The notes under the pieces are model-generated. The model worked only from the letters and a program-made list of their open reading frames with translations. It was not told where the DNA came from and searched no databases. DNA of 64,000 nucleotides, taken from Agelaius tricolor. Its lineage: Eukaryota > Chordata > Aves > Passeriformes > Icteridae. Shown piece by piece: positions 35,366-46,200 of the stretch. Location: contig JALJCS010000001.1 of the NCBI GenBank assembly GCA_023055355.1, positions 79,462,881 to 79,526,880 on the forward strand. Reading direction: 5' to 3'. A program made the translations under genes and the position numbers. The first letter of the stretch is position 1, and each line of letters opens with the position of its first letter.

Positions 35366-37379
35366 TTCTGGTTGAATAGTTTTAACACTATTAAAAACTA
35401 CATCTAGTTATATCCTTTTATTTGATTTGTTTCCAATAGTTTAGCTTGTATCTAGTGGAACGGCATAATCTATTTAAACTATCAACAAGTTAGCATGAGA
35501 CTCACTGCAAAAAGTGGTTTATTTTTCTATTAGTTTAAATTAGTTGACTAGAAAAGCATGAAAATGTAATAGAGAAGAGTTCTCTCTCCTACAGTGATCA
35601 GGTGTTGGAACTGATAGGATGAAACTGGCTGCAAAAAAAGGGAAAATATGAGTAAACTACAGAAATAAGCATTAGTTGTAAGTGTTATAAAACAGCTTGT
35701 GCACTCCCGAACAGCATAAATAAGGAGCCCAAATTTACTACCCCAGCTGGATGGATGGGTCAAACTGTTACATTTAATTACATATACCAATAAAAAAAAA
35801 GCTTCAATTTATGTGGAAAAGAAGCATCATGGATTTTAGAAGAGGTAATAGTTAGAGTTGGGTGATTTATTTATTTATTTAATAGTTAATTCCCTGGAAA
35901 ATGTGGTTTCAGTCATGTCTAAACTATTTGCTTCAAATTTGCTGAATAGTTTTGGCTGGAAAAAAAACAAAAAAGGGGATAAACTGTGCTGTAGGAAAGT
36001 CCCCAGTTACCCAACAGCTCAATGATCAGAGCATTTACTTAGGTAGCAGAGACCCCTTAACAGAGGCTCTGCTGAGGTGGACTACGCCTCAACAATCCTT
36101 CCTGTGACCACTTTGATTTTGTCCCAGTTGCAAGGAATGGGGACACACCTGCCAAAGGAGCAGAGTAGGGATGCCAGAGTAGGAAGCTGTGATTCTTATG
36201 CTCCCCCTCACTGACCCAACAAACTCGGTGCCTTTGTGCAGGTCACCAGCTTCATTGTGAGGAAGAATTTCCCCTTTGTCCTGCTTCATGGATACCAAGT
36301 CCTTGGACAGCTTTCTAAGAAGTAGAATTCTGCTTCAAGTTCCCTTGGACAAAAGTAGGATTTCCTCATCCTAAGTATATCCATGCTATGACATTCTTTC
36401 AAACATCCAAAACAAATATTCTACATTGGATTAAAACATAACATTTAATGGTTCACGCATAGAAATAACCTTCAGGTTATTTTCTTTCAGCAAAGAAAAG
36501 CAGCCAGTTTAGTTATGTCCACACTGTGCTGATTTTTATGACGTTCACTGCAGTTCTTGAACACAAATGTAACTTCCACCAAATCTTTAACTGATCAAGA
36601 AAAACTGATCAAGAAATAGTTTGATAACCTTCATCCAGACTACCCTATGCTTCTTACAAACCTTTATTTCTGCAGCCACATAAGAGCTGAAAATGACATT
36701 GAGAGCTCCCGACTCAACGCTCCCGACTCCAGTCCCTGTGGTGCCAGGTACCGTATCTTGTGGCCCTTTCAAAGTGCACTAATACACTGCAGGTAGGTAT
36801 TTTCTGGCTGCCTTGACTTGGATGAAGGTTGTACTAACCCCTCATTGTGAATACTAGAAGCAGTCTTATTTCCCATCTGCGCTCATCTGTGACCAGTTTA
36901 CTCACATATGCTCTTCTGCCAGCATTCCTCTGAATTGTACAGCTCTTAAACTCCTTAGTTGCTGTCTTTGGTGTATCTTTAGACACCACCATATTCTCAT
37001 TCACTTCTCTGCTGGATCTAGAAAACTGAGTTATTCAAGCTACCTCCATAAAACAGGCTACTTTGTTCCATTATCTCTGCCAAATTCCCATTTTCAGTTC
37101 CTCTTCTCCAATCAGAGGAATGGAACTATTTATGTCCCAGTGTTCTAACTGGATCTTGCTCTATCCTATCTCACTTGAGTATCTTTGTTAAATTTTACAG
37201 TTCCATTTATACTTTTTAATTCCATGTTTTCATTAGCTAATGTAAGCCTGAAGTAATTCTCCTCAGCTCTTTCCAAGTGGTATGTTCCCACATTACATCA
37301 GAATTTCTTACTAGTCCCCAAGGGTACTCCCTCTATAGACTCTACCATTTTTAAAATGTCCTGTTTCTATCATTCCCAT

Positions 37380-37830
37380 CATTGAGCTGATCCAGATCTT
37401 CTGAGCAATATCCCAACCCTCAACTGTCTACTGATGTTGTATGATGCAAACAGCATCAACAGCATAGTCCTGGATTTCATGCTGGTAAACAAAAAGGTTC
37501 CAATGTCAAAAAGTTAAACAAGAGGGACCAGGACTGATCCTTGTAGTTCCTACCAAAACTAATCCTCAAGGATTCAACTAATACTTACCTCTCTATTTCA
37601 CCTCATGAGGCATTGCTATCCTACATGAAGTGAGTTCTTTTTACTTTGGGAATAGCATGATATCCTTCAGAATGTTTTATTCTCCTATAAAAATTGTACA
37701 TGAAAACGTCTCCTAATAATTCCCACTAATGTCAGCTTTCTCACATCAAAATCTTCCAAGTTTTCTTCCAATTTGGTTGCAATTACCTCCTGTAATACCT
37801 TAATTTTTATTATTCCATAAACATAGAAAA
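37380..37830 (-). mobile_element. Ancient CR1/L3-like LINE remnant
   Basis: Segments such as 'aagagggaccaggactgatc' followed by 'cttgtagttcctacc' and later 'tttcacctcatgaggcattg' resemble the inverted reverse-transcriptase-to-3' region of old CR1/L3 LINEs, but are strongly diverged. Both ends are uncertain. Confidence 0.4.
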
Positions 37831-38057
37831 TTAAAGTATTACAAGATATGTTTTTCTTATCCATGTGTAGTGTTTCACTTTAATATTGTCCCCCATCACC
37901 AAAGACTGTGGCAAAACTGTGATCATCTCTATGCCTCTTCATGCAGTAATCCCATTTATTATTTGACAGCCAAGTCTAGAAATAACAGTAGTTAAACATA
38001 CTGTCCATGTTGGACAAAAGAACAGATAGAAAAGTCGTATTTTTTCCAAGCAGTAAC

Positions 38058-38169
38058 CTTCCTTCCTTCCTTCCTTCCTTCCTTCCTTCCTTCCTTCCTT
38101 CCTTCCTTCCTTCCTTCCTTCCTTCCTTCCTTCCTTCCTTCCTTCCTTCCCTTCCTCCCTCCCTCCCTC
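38058..38169. repeat. CCTT/AAGG microsatellite
   Basis: About 90 bp of pure CCTT units followed by CCCT/CCTC-type units to 38169. The repeat encodes runs of PSFL or KEGR in the two directions, which is why false open frames appear here. Confidence 0.97.
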
Positions 38170-39104
38170 GACTCCGATGCTGTTTAAATACAAAGCAATG
38201 TCATTTCTCGAAGACTGTAAACCCTTATATGCCAAGCTGTGTTTTCACTCGTGCACTCACAACTGTTCTTACCAGTATCTGACAGCCCCTGCAAGTTCCC
38301 TGAGAGCAGGAACAGCCGCTGTAGTTGTTTACACCCTGGTATCAGCTGGACTGGCTTGGTTTCCCCACAATTAACAGTAGCTAAGTCTTGATGAAAAGCA
38401 GATCACAGAAATGACAGTGCTAATGCAGAGACACATAATGTGGGTATTCAGAGATGCACATGGAACCTCTACACTAATCATCTTTTTTTAGCTTGCTCTA
38501 TCCAAGTCATCATCTACTGGCATTTCCCCCTAATTGCAGGGAGCATTCAGTGCCTGGGGTTTTACTGTCATTTTCCAAGCCAGTTCCTGCATACTTATGG
38601 CAAAAAGCCAGATCAAAAGAAAGATTGATTAGGTGTCTCCAGTGGTTCTTACACCAAAATCCAAGATGACAATTCCAAAAACTCAATATCTGTATAACTG
38701 TGAAGGTCACTAAGTTTGCCACCTTCCTCTCTGCCTCCATCCTGCTGAGTGTTCTCATTGAAAGGCTACAAAGCCTTTTCTTCCTGGCATCCCATTTCTT
38801 CTTAATGCAATTTTCTGCAAAACCACACACCAGCCTGCAAGACAGTGTCTAGGAACTTTATTTGAAGGTGTACTGTGTAACATGAACTGCCACAGGATGG
38901 AAAAAGGACAATGCATACGTGAGTTCTCATTCTGCTAAAGAATTCTGGATCAGATCAGGCTGAACATGCTGGTTCAGATTATGTCTCATCTAGGAAAACA
39001 TGGGACTTTGGCCACATTTCTCATAATTCCCATTCAGTATCTAATGTTTAAATGTTTGATCTTAAATACAGAATAAACTATCAGAAATGCTTTTGTTCTT
39101 ACAG

Positions 39105-39342
39105 GTACGTGTTCACTGGAAGAGATTGTTACAGACATACAAGTGACAGGTCTGAATCAATCTCTAGTCCCCTTGTCAAATTAAAAGGAGGCAGAGACAC
39201 CTTTGAGAAGCTCTGGCCAGCACTTCCAAAGGACCAGCAGCGTTGTACTCCTGCATACTTCCAATATTTCAACCTTTACAACGTGTCATGTAAAGGAAGT
39301 GCTGCAGAAAGAAGAGCAGCAGAAACCCTCCTCTACTCCAAG
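39105..39342 (+). CDS. Exon-like open frame of unknown origin
   Basis: A 238-bp segment is bounded by a good acceptor (TTTTGTTCTTACAG) and a donor (CCAAG|GTACTG), and is open in one frame from 39052 to a stop at 39349-39351. The frame within the segment reads YVFTGRDCYRHTSDRSESIS, then SPLVKLKGGRDTFEKLWPAL, PKDQQRCTPAYFQYFNLYNV and SCKGSAAERRAAETLLYSK. I do not recognise the protein. It is not repeat-like, its composition is mixed rather than low complexity, and it lies outside known exons of E2F6 and ROCK2. It could be an exon of an unannotated or lncRNA transcript, a processed remnant, or chance. No partner exon was found nearby. Confidence 0.25.
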
Positions 39343-39854
39343 GTACTGTGAGGTATAAACAGCCTACTGACAGCATAACAGCAAGGATTTCATAAATCAC
39401 AGCAGTCTCTCAAACTGTGATTTACACCTATGGGCCACAGAGCCCTAAGCTTCACCTAAATGCACAAAGCAGCAAAGGAAAACCTGAGGTCACTTTGTCC
39501 TTACTCTCCAAGCTACACTTACTGCAAGTTTCCTCCTGAGACTTACAGCAGAGGATCTGGCACATCACCATCACGTAAGCATTTCAATTAACCTAGATTC
39601 ACAGCTTCACTTCTGTCTTCCCAATGCATCCAAGAAACTATGAAACTACCTTATTAACAAAAGCAATGTTATTTAGCTGGGGAGAATTATGCAAGCAATT
39701 AAGAGCCAGGCAGAGACCAAGTCCTGCGTTATCAGACACACCCAGACATTACACAGCCACTTTTGATTCACACCTCCTTTTCTTGATTCTTTGGTATTTG
39801 TGCTTAAGATACTGACTTTAACACAGAAACTGACAGTTAATTCTATTTTCTATT

Positions 39855-39917
39855 ATTCTAAATAGAATATTCTAAATAGAATATTCTAAATATTCTATTC
39901 GAATAATTCTATTATTA
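39855..39917. repeat. AT-rich 14-bp repeat with palindromic units
   Basis: ATTCTAAATAGAAT-type units occur in tandem, each nearly self-complementary, followed by 'attctattcgaataattcta'. Likely prone to hairpins and slippage. No function is visible. Confidence 0.75.
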
Positions 39918-41914
39918 GTTGGTATTTATTAATATTTGTCAGCTATATATGCTGTTTGAAAAAATGGGAAGCAGCTACCTGGCGCACCTACAGAGTAGGA
40001 AGAGTTCTGCCTTAGATGGTCATTGTAGGAATAGGTGATACCCTGAGAGATTTACACCACTGAAGGTAGAAAAAGTAGAACTGTAAAAAGACCACAGAAG
40101 GTGGTGTTATTTTTCCTCTAGGGCACATTAAAACAGTGTTTTCTGCAAACACTGAAAGAAGGATTGGACTTTCTGAGTACTATTTTTGTTACTTAGTCAC
40201 TTATAACCAGCAATAAATCTTCTGCTGATGATTTTGTTGAGGATTTGTGTCATACAAAGGAATTCAGCTGACTACCGTTGTCAATGTGTCTCTGTAACAG
40301 AGTAAAACTTGTTTAGCTAGTAAACAGATATGTCCTGAAGGGTGGAAGAATAGATCTATTGGACAAGAATTTCAAGAAGGTACTATTTCTACACACTTGC
40401 CTTTGAAGTCACAATCACACTTTTTTTCCTATGTAAAAAGGGCTGTTATACTTATTTAAGATTTTCTTTGTTACCTTTGTTTAGATAGCACTCTGAACAA
40501 AGCCATTAAATCACATAAGCTAAAGATCAGTTTTTACAAAGCTTATAGATAAGAAAAACTGAAGGAAAAAGAAGCACCTTGCCTATAGCTAAGAGGAAAC
40601 TAAGATCTTAGATCATCAGATCAGCTAGTGCCCAATTCTGAGTTCATTGAAAACACCCCCAAAATGGTTGTTCACAGTAACAGAACTTAGCACAAGCTCC
40701 TTATTGATCACTAGAGACATGCTTATTATGTTTGGTCTGTTGTCCAAACCTATTTTAAATCCTTTTAAAAAGCCAAAACATTTTTGTAGTGCTACTTATA
40801 AAAATTAGCTAATGAATAGGCTGTAAGTGAAGAAATCATGTTTATTTTAGGTAAATTAGAGTTTTGAACTGCTGTTTTGCAAGGCTGTGTAACTTCATGA
40901 TCCAGTTACTACCCACATATAATCCTAGTAGCAACCCAATTCATTCTTACACTTAGTGTGAGATCTCCTAGCAAAGTAAACTGTTTGAGGAGACAATGTG
41001 ATTTTTTTTTGGTGGTGCTGCAGTTAAGCAGATCCTAATCTGTTCTGAAGATGAAGTAGTCCTAAGATATAAATAACCAGTGCCTCTCCCAACCTGTTCC
41101 TTCAGAAAACTCTTACAAACTCAGTGTGGCTCACTGTAAAGCGTGAGCGATAACGCCCATATTGACTTTTCAAAATGCTCTTGTGTGTGTGTGTTTCTGT
41201 GAAGCTTAAGGATTTTGACTCAGTGGACTGTAAAAGCAGAATCCAGTTATGGAGTTTGGGTGGATATTCAGAGCAGACCTTCCCTCAAGTTGGGAGTTGT
41301 TTAGCACCAGGGCCCTGACTCAGAATATCACTGAGTGTGATCTCGCAAGTGACTCACATATTTACTTCTCTGACTCTCTCTCCTCTTCCTTTAAAGTTAA
41401 AATATTGAGCCACTTTTCTGACATCAGCTCACTGCCAGCCAGCTATCAGCTGAAAGTCAACACAGTAAAATGTTAACCTTTCCTCCCTGAGGTCCCTCCA
41501 CCTTAGTGAATGACACCTCCACAGTCTCTATTCTGCCCTAGAACATCTGCCCAGCAGACACATCTCAGGGCTGCTGGAACCATGGTTTGGCTACAACCTC
41601 ACAAGCCATTCCATGGAGCATCCCTACCATCCAATTCCCCACCTCCATCCCTGCAGCCACAGCTCAGGCATCAGTAGCCTCAGTCTCCCTGCTGTAGCCA
41701 CTCTTGCCTGGGTCTGATAAACAGCATCCTGTCCCCTCAAAGTGCCCACTGAGCGCAGCAAGGTGGCTGTACCCATCTCCAGCACAGTGTGCAGGCTCAT
41801 CTTCCTCGGGGGGCATGAGGATGGCCTGCACCTTCCCCAGCACAGCTCCCCTCTGCCTAGTTCTTCATTGTCCCTCTCATACATGTAGGATATACACACA
41901 GGAGAGGGATGGAG

Positions 41915-42325
41915 TACCTCTCCTATGAGAGAATTTGGACTGTTCAGCCTGGAAAAGAGAAGGCTTTGGAGTGACCTTATTGTGGCCTTTCAATACCTGA
42001 AGGGAGTTTATAGAAAAGATAGGGCAAGACTACTGACAAGACCATGTAGCAACAAAACAAAGAGGAATGGTTTCAAATTCAAGGAGTGTAGGCTTAGATT
42101 AGATATGGGGGAAAGAAATCTTTTCCATGAGGGCGGTGAGGCACTGGAATTTCCCAGGGAAATTGTGGATGCACGACTCCTGACGTGGTAGGGCCAGGCT
42201 GGATGGAGACCTGAGCAATGTGGCCGAGTGAAAGGTGCCACTGCCCATGGCAGGGGGCTTGGAATTAGAAAATATTTAAGGTCCCTTCCAACCGAAACCG
42301 TTCTAAGAATCTCTGATTCATGCCG
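41915..42325 (+). mobile_element. CR1 LINE 3' end upstream of the ROCK2 promoter
   Basis: The sense CR1 body reads 'tatgagagaatttggactgt', 'tcagcctggaaaagagaagg', 'aatacctgaagggagtttat', 'gcactggaatttcccaggg' and ends 'ggtcccttccaaccgaaacc' then 'gaatctctgat' at about 42320. It lies about 100 bp upstream of the CpG island and in the same orientation as ROCK2. Confidence 0.9.
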
Positions 42326-42776
42326 TGAGCACTGCTGCTCTATCGGAAACACTGCTCTCCCACCTTCTCAAATATTTCTGGCTTTTTTCCTGTGTGCTTG
42401 ACGCCATGCGGGCAGGGTGAGGTCTCATGTGCCAAAACGCACACAGCCCTGTCTCCGAGCGGCTGCCTTGCCCAGGCCGGGCACGGCCCCGCCGAGCTCA
42501 GGGCTGCAGCCGGCCGCCGAGCGAGCGCCGAACAATGCGCCGCTCGCAGCGGGGCCTTGTGGGTAGGGGAGGCGGCCTGCGCGCGGCCGGGAGCGGGAGG
42601 CCGCGCCGGGCCGGGGGTGGGCGGAACGCGGAAAGCGGAGAGGGAAAGCGAGGCTGGCGGGGATCGCGGCTCCCGCCCCAACAGCCGGCGAGCGCTGCAG
42701 AGAGAGCCGCACTCTGAGCCCGACCCCGCGGCAGCCGCTCCCCCTTCGCTCCCCGCCTCCCCCCGCCCTCGGAGCG

Positions 42777-42800
42777 ATGTCCCGGCGGAGCGGGCAGTGA
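42777..42800 (+). CDS. Possible short uORF in the ROCK2 leader
   Basis: ATG at 42777 reads MSRRSGQ and stops at TGA 42798-42800. Context GAGCGATGT is weak. It is relevant only if the transcript starts upstream of it. Confidence 0.25.
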   Translation: MSRRSGQ

Positions 42801-42940
42801 GGCGGCGGCCGCCGCCAAGGGACGCCCTGAGCGGCGAGAGGCGGAGGCACGGCGGGAAGCGCTCCGTCCCTCCCTTCCAGCTCTCTCCCCTCCCTCTCCC
42901 CGCGCCCGGGCGGAGCAGCGGCCGTTTCCCCTCGCCCTTC

Positions 42941-43024
42941 ATGCCCGGGCGGCGGCCACCGGCGGCGCTGCCCTCCGCTCCCGCCTCACCGCCCCCGCCC
43001 TTCCCGGGCTCGCCGCCGCGCTAG
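42941..43024 (+). CDS. Possible 27-codon uORF in the ROCK2 leader
   Basis: ATG at 42941 reads MPGRRPPAALPSAPASPPPP, then FPGSPPR and TAG at 43022-43024, in a different frame from ROCK2. It ends 59 bases before the ROCK2 start. A proline/alanine-rich product is what CpG-island sequence gives by default, so a coding role is doubtful. A translational effect is possible. Confidence 0.3.
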   Translation: MPGRRPPAALPSAPASPPPPFPGSPPR

Positions 43025-43083
43025 GCCCGCCGGGCGGCCCCGCGCAGTGCCCTCCGCGGGCCCGGCACCAGGCGGGCCGGAGG

Positions 43084-43233
43084 ATGAGCCAGCAGCCGGC
43101 GGGGAAGATGTCGGCGGCTCCCCTGGCGGCCGAGGCGCTGGAGCCAACGGCGGGGATGCTCGAGGGCCGCCAGAGGAAGCTGGAGTCCATGATCCGCGAC
43201 CCGCGCTCCCCGGTCAACGTGGAGAGCCTGCTG
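43084..43233 (+). CDS. ROCK2: ROCK2 coding exon 1 (residues 1-50)
   Basis: ATG at 43084 (context GGAGGATGA) opens MSQQPAGKMSAAPLAAEALE, then PTAGMLEGRQRKLESMIRDP and RSPVNVESLL, followed by donor CTG|GTGAGG in phase 0. The C-terminal block RQRKLESMIRDPRSPVNVES matches the start of human ROCK2 (recalled: [20 protein letters not shown]). ROCK1 differs at this point. The first part of the exon is variable and alanine/proline-rich, as in mammals. ROCK2 is a RhoA-activated Ser/Thr kinase of about 1390 residues (kinase, coiled coil, Rho-binding, PH/C1 domains) controlling actomyosin contractility. Only the N-terminal extension ahead of the kinase domain is in this window. Confidence 0.96.
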
Positions 43234-46200
43234 GTGAGGGGCGGCCGCGCCTGGGGGGAGCGCTCGGCGGGGGAACAAAGGGAGCGCTGCCCTCGCCTCA
43301 GGCGGGCGGGAGGGAACGGGAAGGAAGGAAAGGGCTCCCGCGTCCTGAAAGTGCTTTCCTGGGGGAGGACGAAGGATCGTCTCCACGCCCCCGGCCGGGC
43401 CACGGGCAGCGGGGAGGTGGCGGGAGCGGCCCTCACCCCCAGGACGGTGTTGGGCGAGGGGACGGGCACGGCACCGTGAGAGGAAAGCGAGCGCTCCCCG
43501 ATTAGCAACATCTTATTTGGGGGAAAGCGAGAAACGTCCCTGACGAGGTCTGATGCAGGGAGAGGAAAGCGCCTTGTTTTCCCTCCCAGCATCGTTCGTT
43601 CACACCGTTCGCTTTCGCGCCTGGGAATCCCAGCGTGTCCATCCCCAAAGTACCTGCCTTTGTGTGCGCTGCCGGGCACCCATCGCTCACCCCCTGTGAA
43701 ACGTCCCCTGGTGAAGCTGAGGTTGCTGTGAGATGTGGAAATATTTCAGGAAAAGGGGACACGCCTAAGGGAGAAATGTAACTGGGGGGTCCAGTGACCC
43801 TTCACGTTTATTTTTCATTGGGGCAAATTGATTCGTCTGTGTCCTGTTTCAAATAGCATTTTTCCGTGTGAGTGTATGAAATACAATTCACTTTAGTGAG
43901 AAATCTATGCCCTTGTGAAGAAGTGTAAAAGGGGTTATATTTTCTCATTTAACCATCTGAACTCTAGAAAGGCAGCCAAGAGACAGATGATTATCATTAT
44001 TATTATCACTGTTGTTATCATTATTTTCATTATTAGTACTATAATTATTAGTATTTTAATTGATAAATACTTTAGGGTCTTCAAATCTTATATTTCCAGT
44101 CTGCCCCAAGATTTCCAATATGTCCCAGTTATGAGGAGCAGAAAAAGGGAGAATAAATCCCAGTCCTTCCAGCAGTTGCTCAAGGCACATACACTGTGGT
44201 TTTTTTTGTGCTTTCAAATGACTCAGTTCTGTTTGGCCAAAAATACAGGAACTGACTGAACAGAATGTATGCCTGTGCTGTGTGGAGAATATAGGAATTT
44301 CCTATAACATCTGAAAAATGTTCTTCCCGAGGCTGTGGTGCTGTTACTCCTCTCATACATGTTCAGAGGCATAATGACAGCCATAGTCAATGGAGGGGGG
44401 TGGGAAACAGTGCTACATATCTGACTGGATTCAGATAAGTTTTTGCCTAGGTCAAAGCAGAGAGAGCTGCCTCTGGGCTTCGCTCCCAGCATTTTCACTT
44501 TGGTATTTTGCTTGGAAAACTTTGACCTGTGGCCAAAAAAGAGCAGTTAAAAATAGTACAGTCGTTCTGAAAAATGCATCAGGTTAATACTTAACCCCAG
44601 TAGACTTTTTCACACTCTGCTTTTATACTTTTATATGCATGATTCTTTTATTCTCTCACCTCCCATGCCTTGGATGTAGATTGAATACACTAAAATATGT
44701 TTGTGTTTCTGAAGATAAATCCTAGCTGCAAAATTGAGACTGGGCTGCTTAGAACTTGATTTTTTTTTGTTTGTTTTATATGCTAGCAATGTAGACTTCT
44801 TCATGTAATACATTGAGAAAGCAAACTATGGGAGAGTGTTAGCTGTATTGTAAATGCATTTTTTTACAGTAAAGGTCATCACTGTTCTCTACACTCTGTC
44901 TATAAGTATTGTTTAAAAAACTAGCAGCAAGTGAAATATTATGCTAATCAATCAAATTTCCTAGCTTGTGCAGTCTACATTACTGTGTATGAAATAATGA
45001 ACTATTTATTATTCTTATTTAGGAAATTTGCAACAGATTTCCTGTAAAAGCGCTTTCTTTTGCTCTCTGGCATTGCTGCTTTATGAAATTTGACATCAAT
45101 TTTGCATTGGTGTGCTGCTGAAGAGTCTGAGTATGAAAGCATATTAATATTGAAAAATTTACTTGTTTACTAATGAGCTGCCTTGCAGTGTAAATTATCA
45201 AAAGTGGAAATGTGTTTTCAGTTAAAAGTAGAAATACAGCAACATGAACTGAGAGTCAGGGAAAGCATCTTAAAAAGACTAGCTGGAATGCCACTATTCC
45301 ATCCTCCAAAAATAACATAGCCAAAACTAAAAATGTGGAATGGAATTCAAAATGGAATTCATTTCCTTACAGTGTAAAAAGTCATAAACAGCTGCTATTC
45401 TGTATTTTGTGTGCATGCTTTATTTTTGGGAAGCCGTAAAAAGCGAAAAAGTAGCTGTTGATCTATAACACATGGTGTAAATTTGAAAGACGTGAGAAGC
45501 TGAGGTAATAAGCTGTCTTTCTCTAGATAGCAATTCCACTGTCATCAAGGGATGTTTTATTCAGTGGCTCTAAATGAAGAGACTCTCTTTGCGTACCTTT
45601 CTGACCACAGGATGGCTGACCACATCCATCTGTTTCTTCAGCAGGAGAATCTATGAAGCCAAATACATTGATTGATTATGTTCCTCCCATTCCCCTTCGG
45701 GGCTCAAGAGAGACTGTTAGATGTTCTAATGGGATTTTTGCTATCTTGTGTGCCTTAACAGTTATTAATGCCTGTGTTGAGCATAATTATTTGTGTTTGA
45801 TTAAAGCATATCTTCAAAAAAGACCTATGCAATCTCAGTTCAGAGGCATTATGAGATGGAGAACTCTGCATTTAGTTTGTTCTCACAGGCAGTTATGAAG
45901 GCAAAATAAAACATCACAGGAAACAACCAACCAACCAAAATGTGTGGCATGTTATTACCACCCTTCTTCTGCTAAATAAAGAAAAATCATGGAGGACTTT
46001 CTACTCATTAGCATAGATGAGATGCACAGCCAGCACTTGGTGGGGTTCTTCTGGTTTTGTTCTGATAAAGAGATGGAAAGAGGAATGCTAGAACTGTGTG
46101 CTCAGTGCTGTGATAGGTGTCAGCAAAGACATCCACAAAGGGAAGTGGTTATTGCAACCTCATTGAGGCTGAGTGCTCATTCTCTCATTGTGTCTTGTTG

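Larger units (their letters stand above)
28761..42330. other. Intergenic region between E2F6 and ROCK2
   Basis: About 13.6 kb with no recognised protein gene. It contains CR1 copies (29983-30410, 35285-35365, 37380-37830 and 41915-42325), an LTR-like fragment (about 32340-32500), a CCTT microsatellite (38058-38169), an AT-rich palindromic repeat (39855-39917), a CTCF-like motif (35054-35068) and an exon-like open frame (39105-39342). From memory the human gap is several times longer. Confidence 0.6.
42430..43480 (+). promoter_or_regulatory. ROCK2: CpG-island promoter of ROCK2
   Basis: A sharply bounded G+C- and CpG-rich block contains the 5' leader and exon 1 of ROCK2. It holds many CGCCCC/CCCGCC Sp1-type boxes and no TATA box, so it is a broad housekeeping-type promoter. 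The transcription start is not visible and could lie anywhere from about 42500 to 42950. Long GC-driven frames on both strands here are artefacts. Confidence 0.85.

Noticed and set aside
38007..38282. Frames with PSFLPSFL or KEGRKEGR repeats
   Set aside because: They arise from the CCTT microsatellite.
42340..43679. Several long frames on both strands in the ROCK2 CpG island
   Set aside because: Same GC artefact. Only the frame starting at 43084 matches a known protein.
43915..44259. Isoleucine-rich 114-residue frame
   Set aside because: It is driven by an ATT-rich simple stretch, with no splice context and no family.
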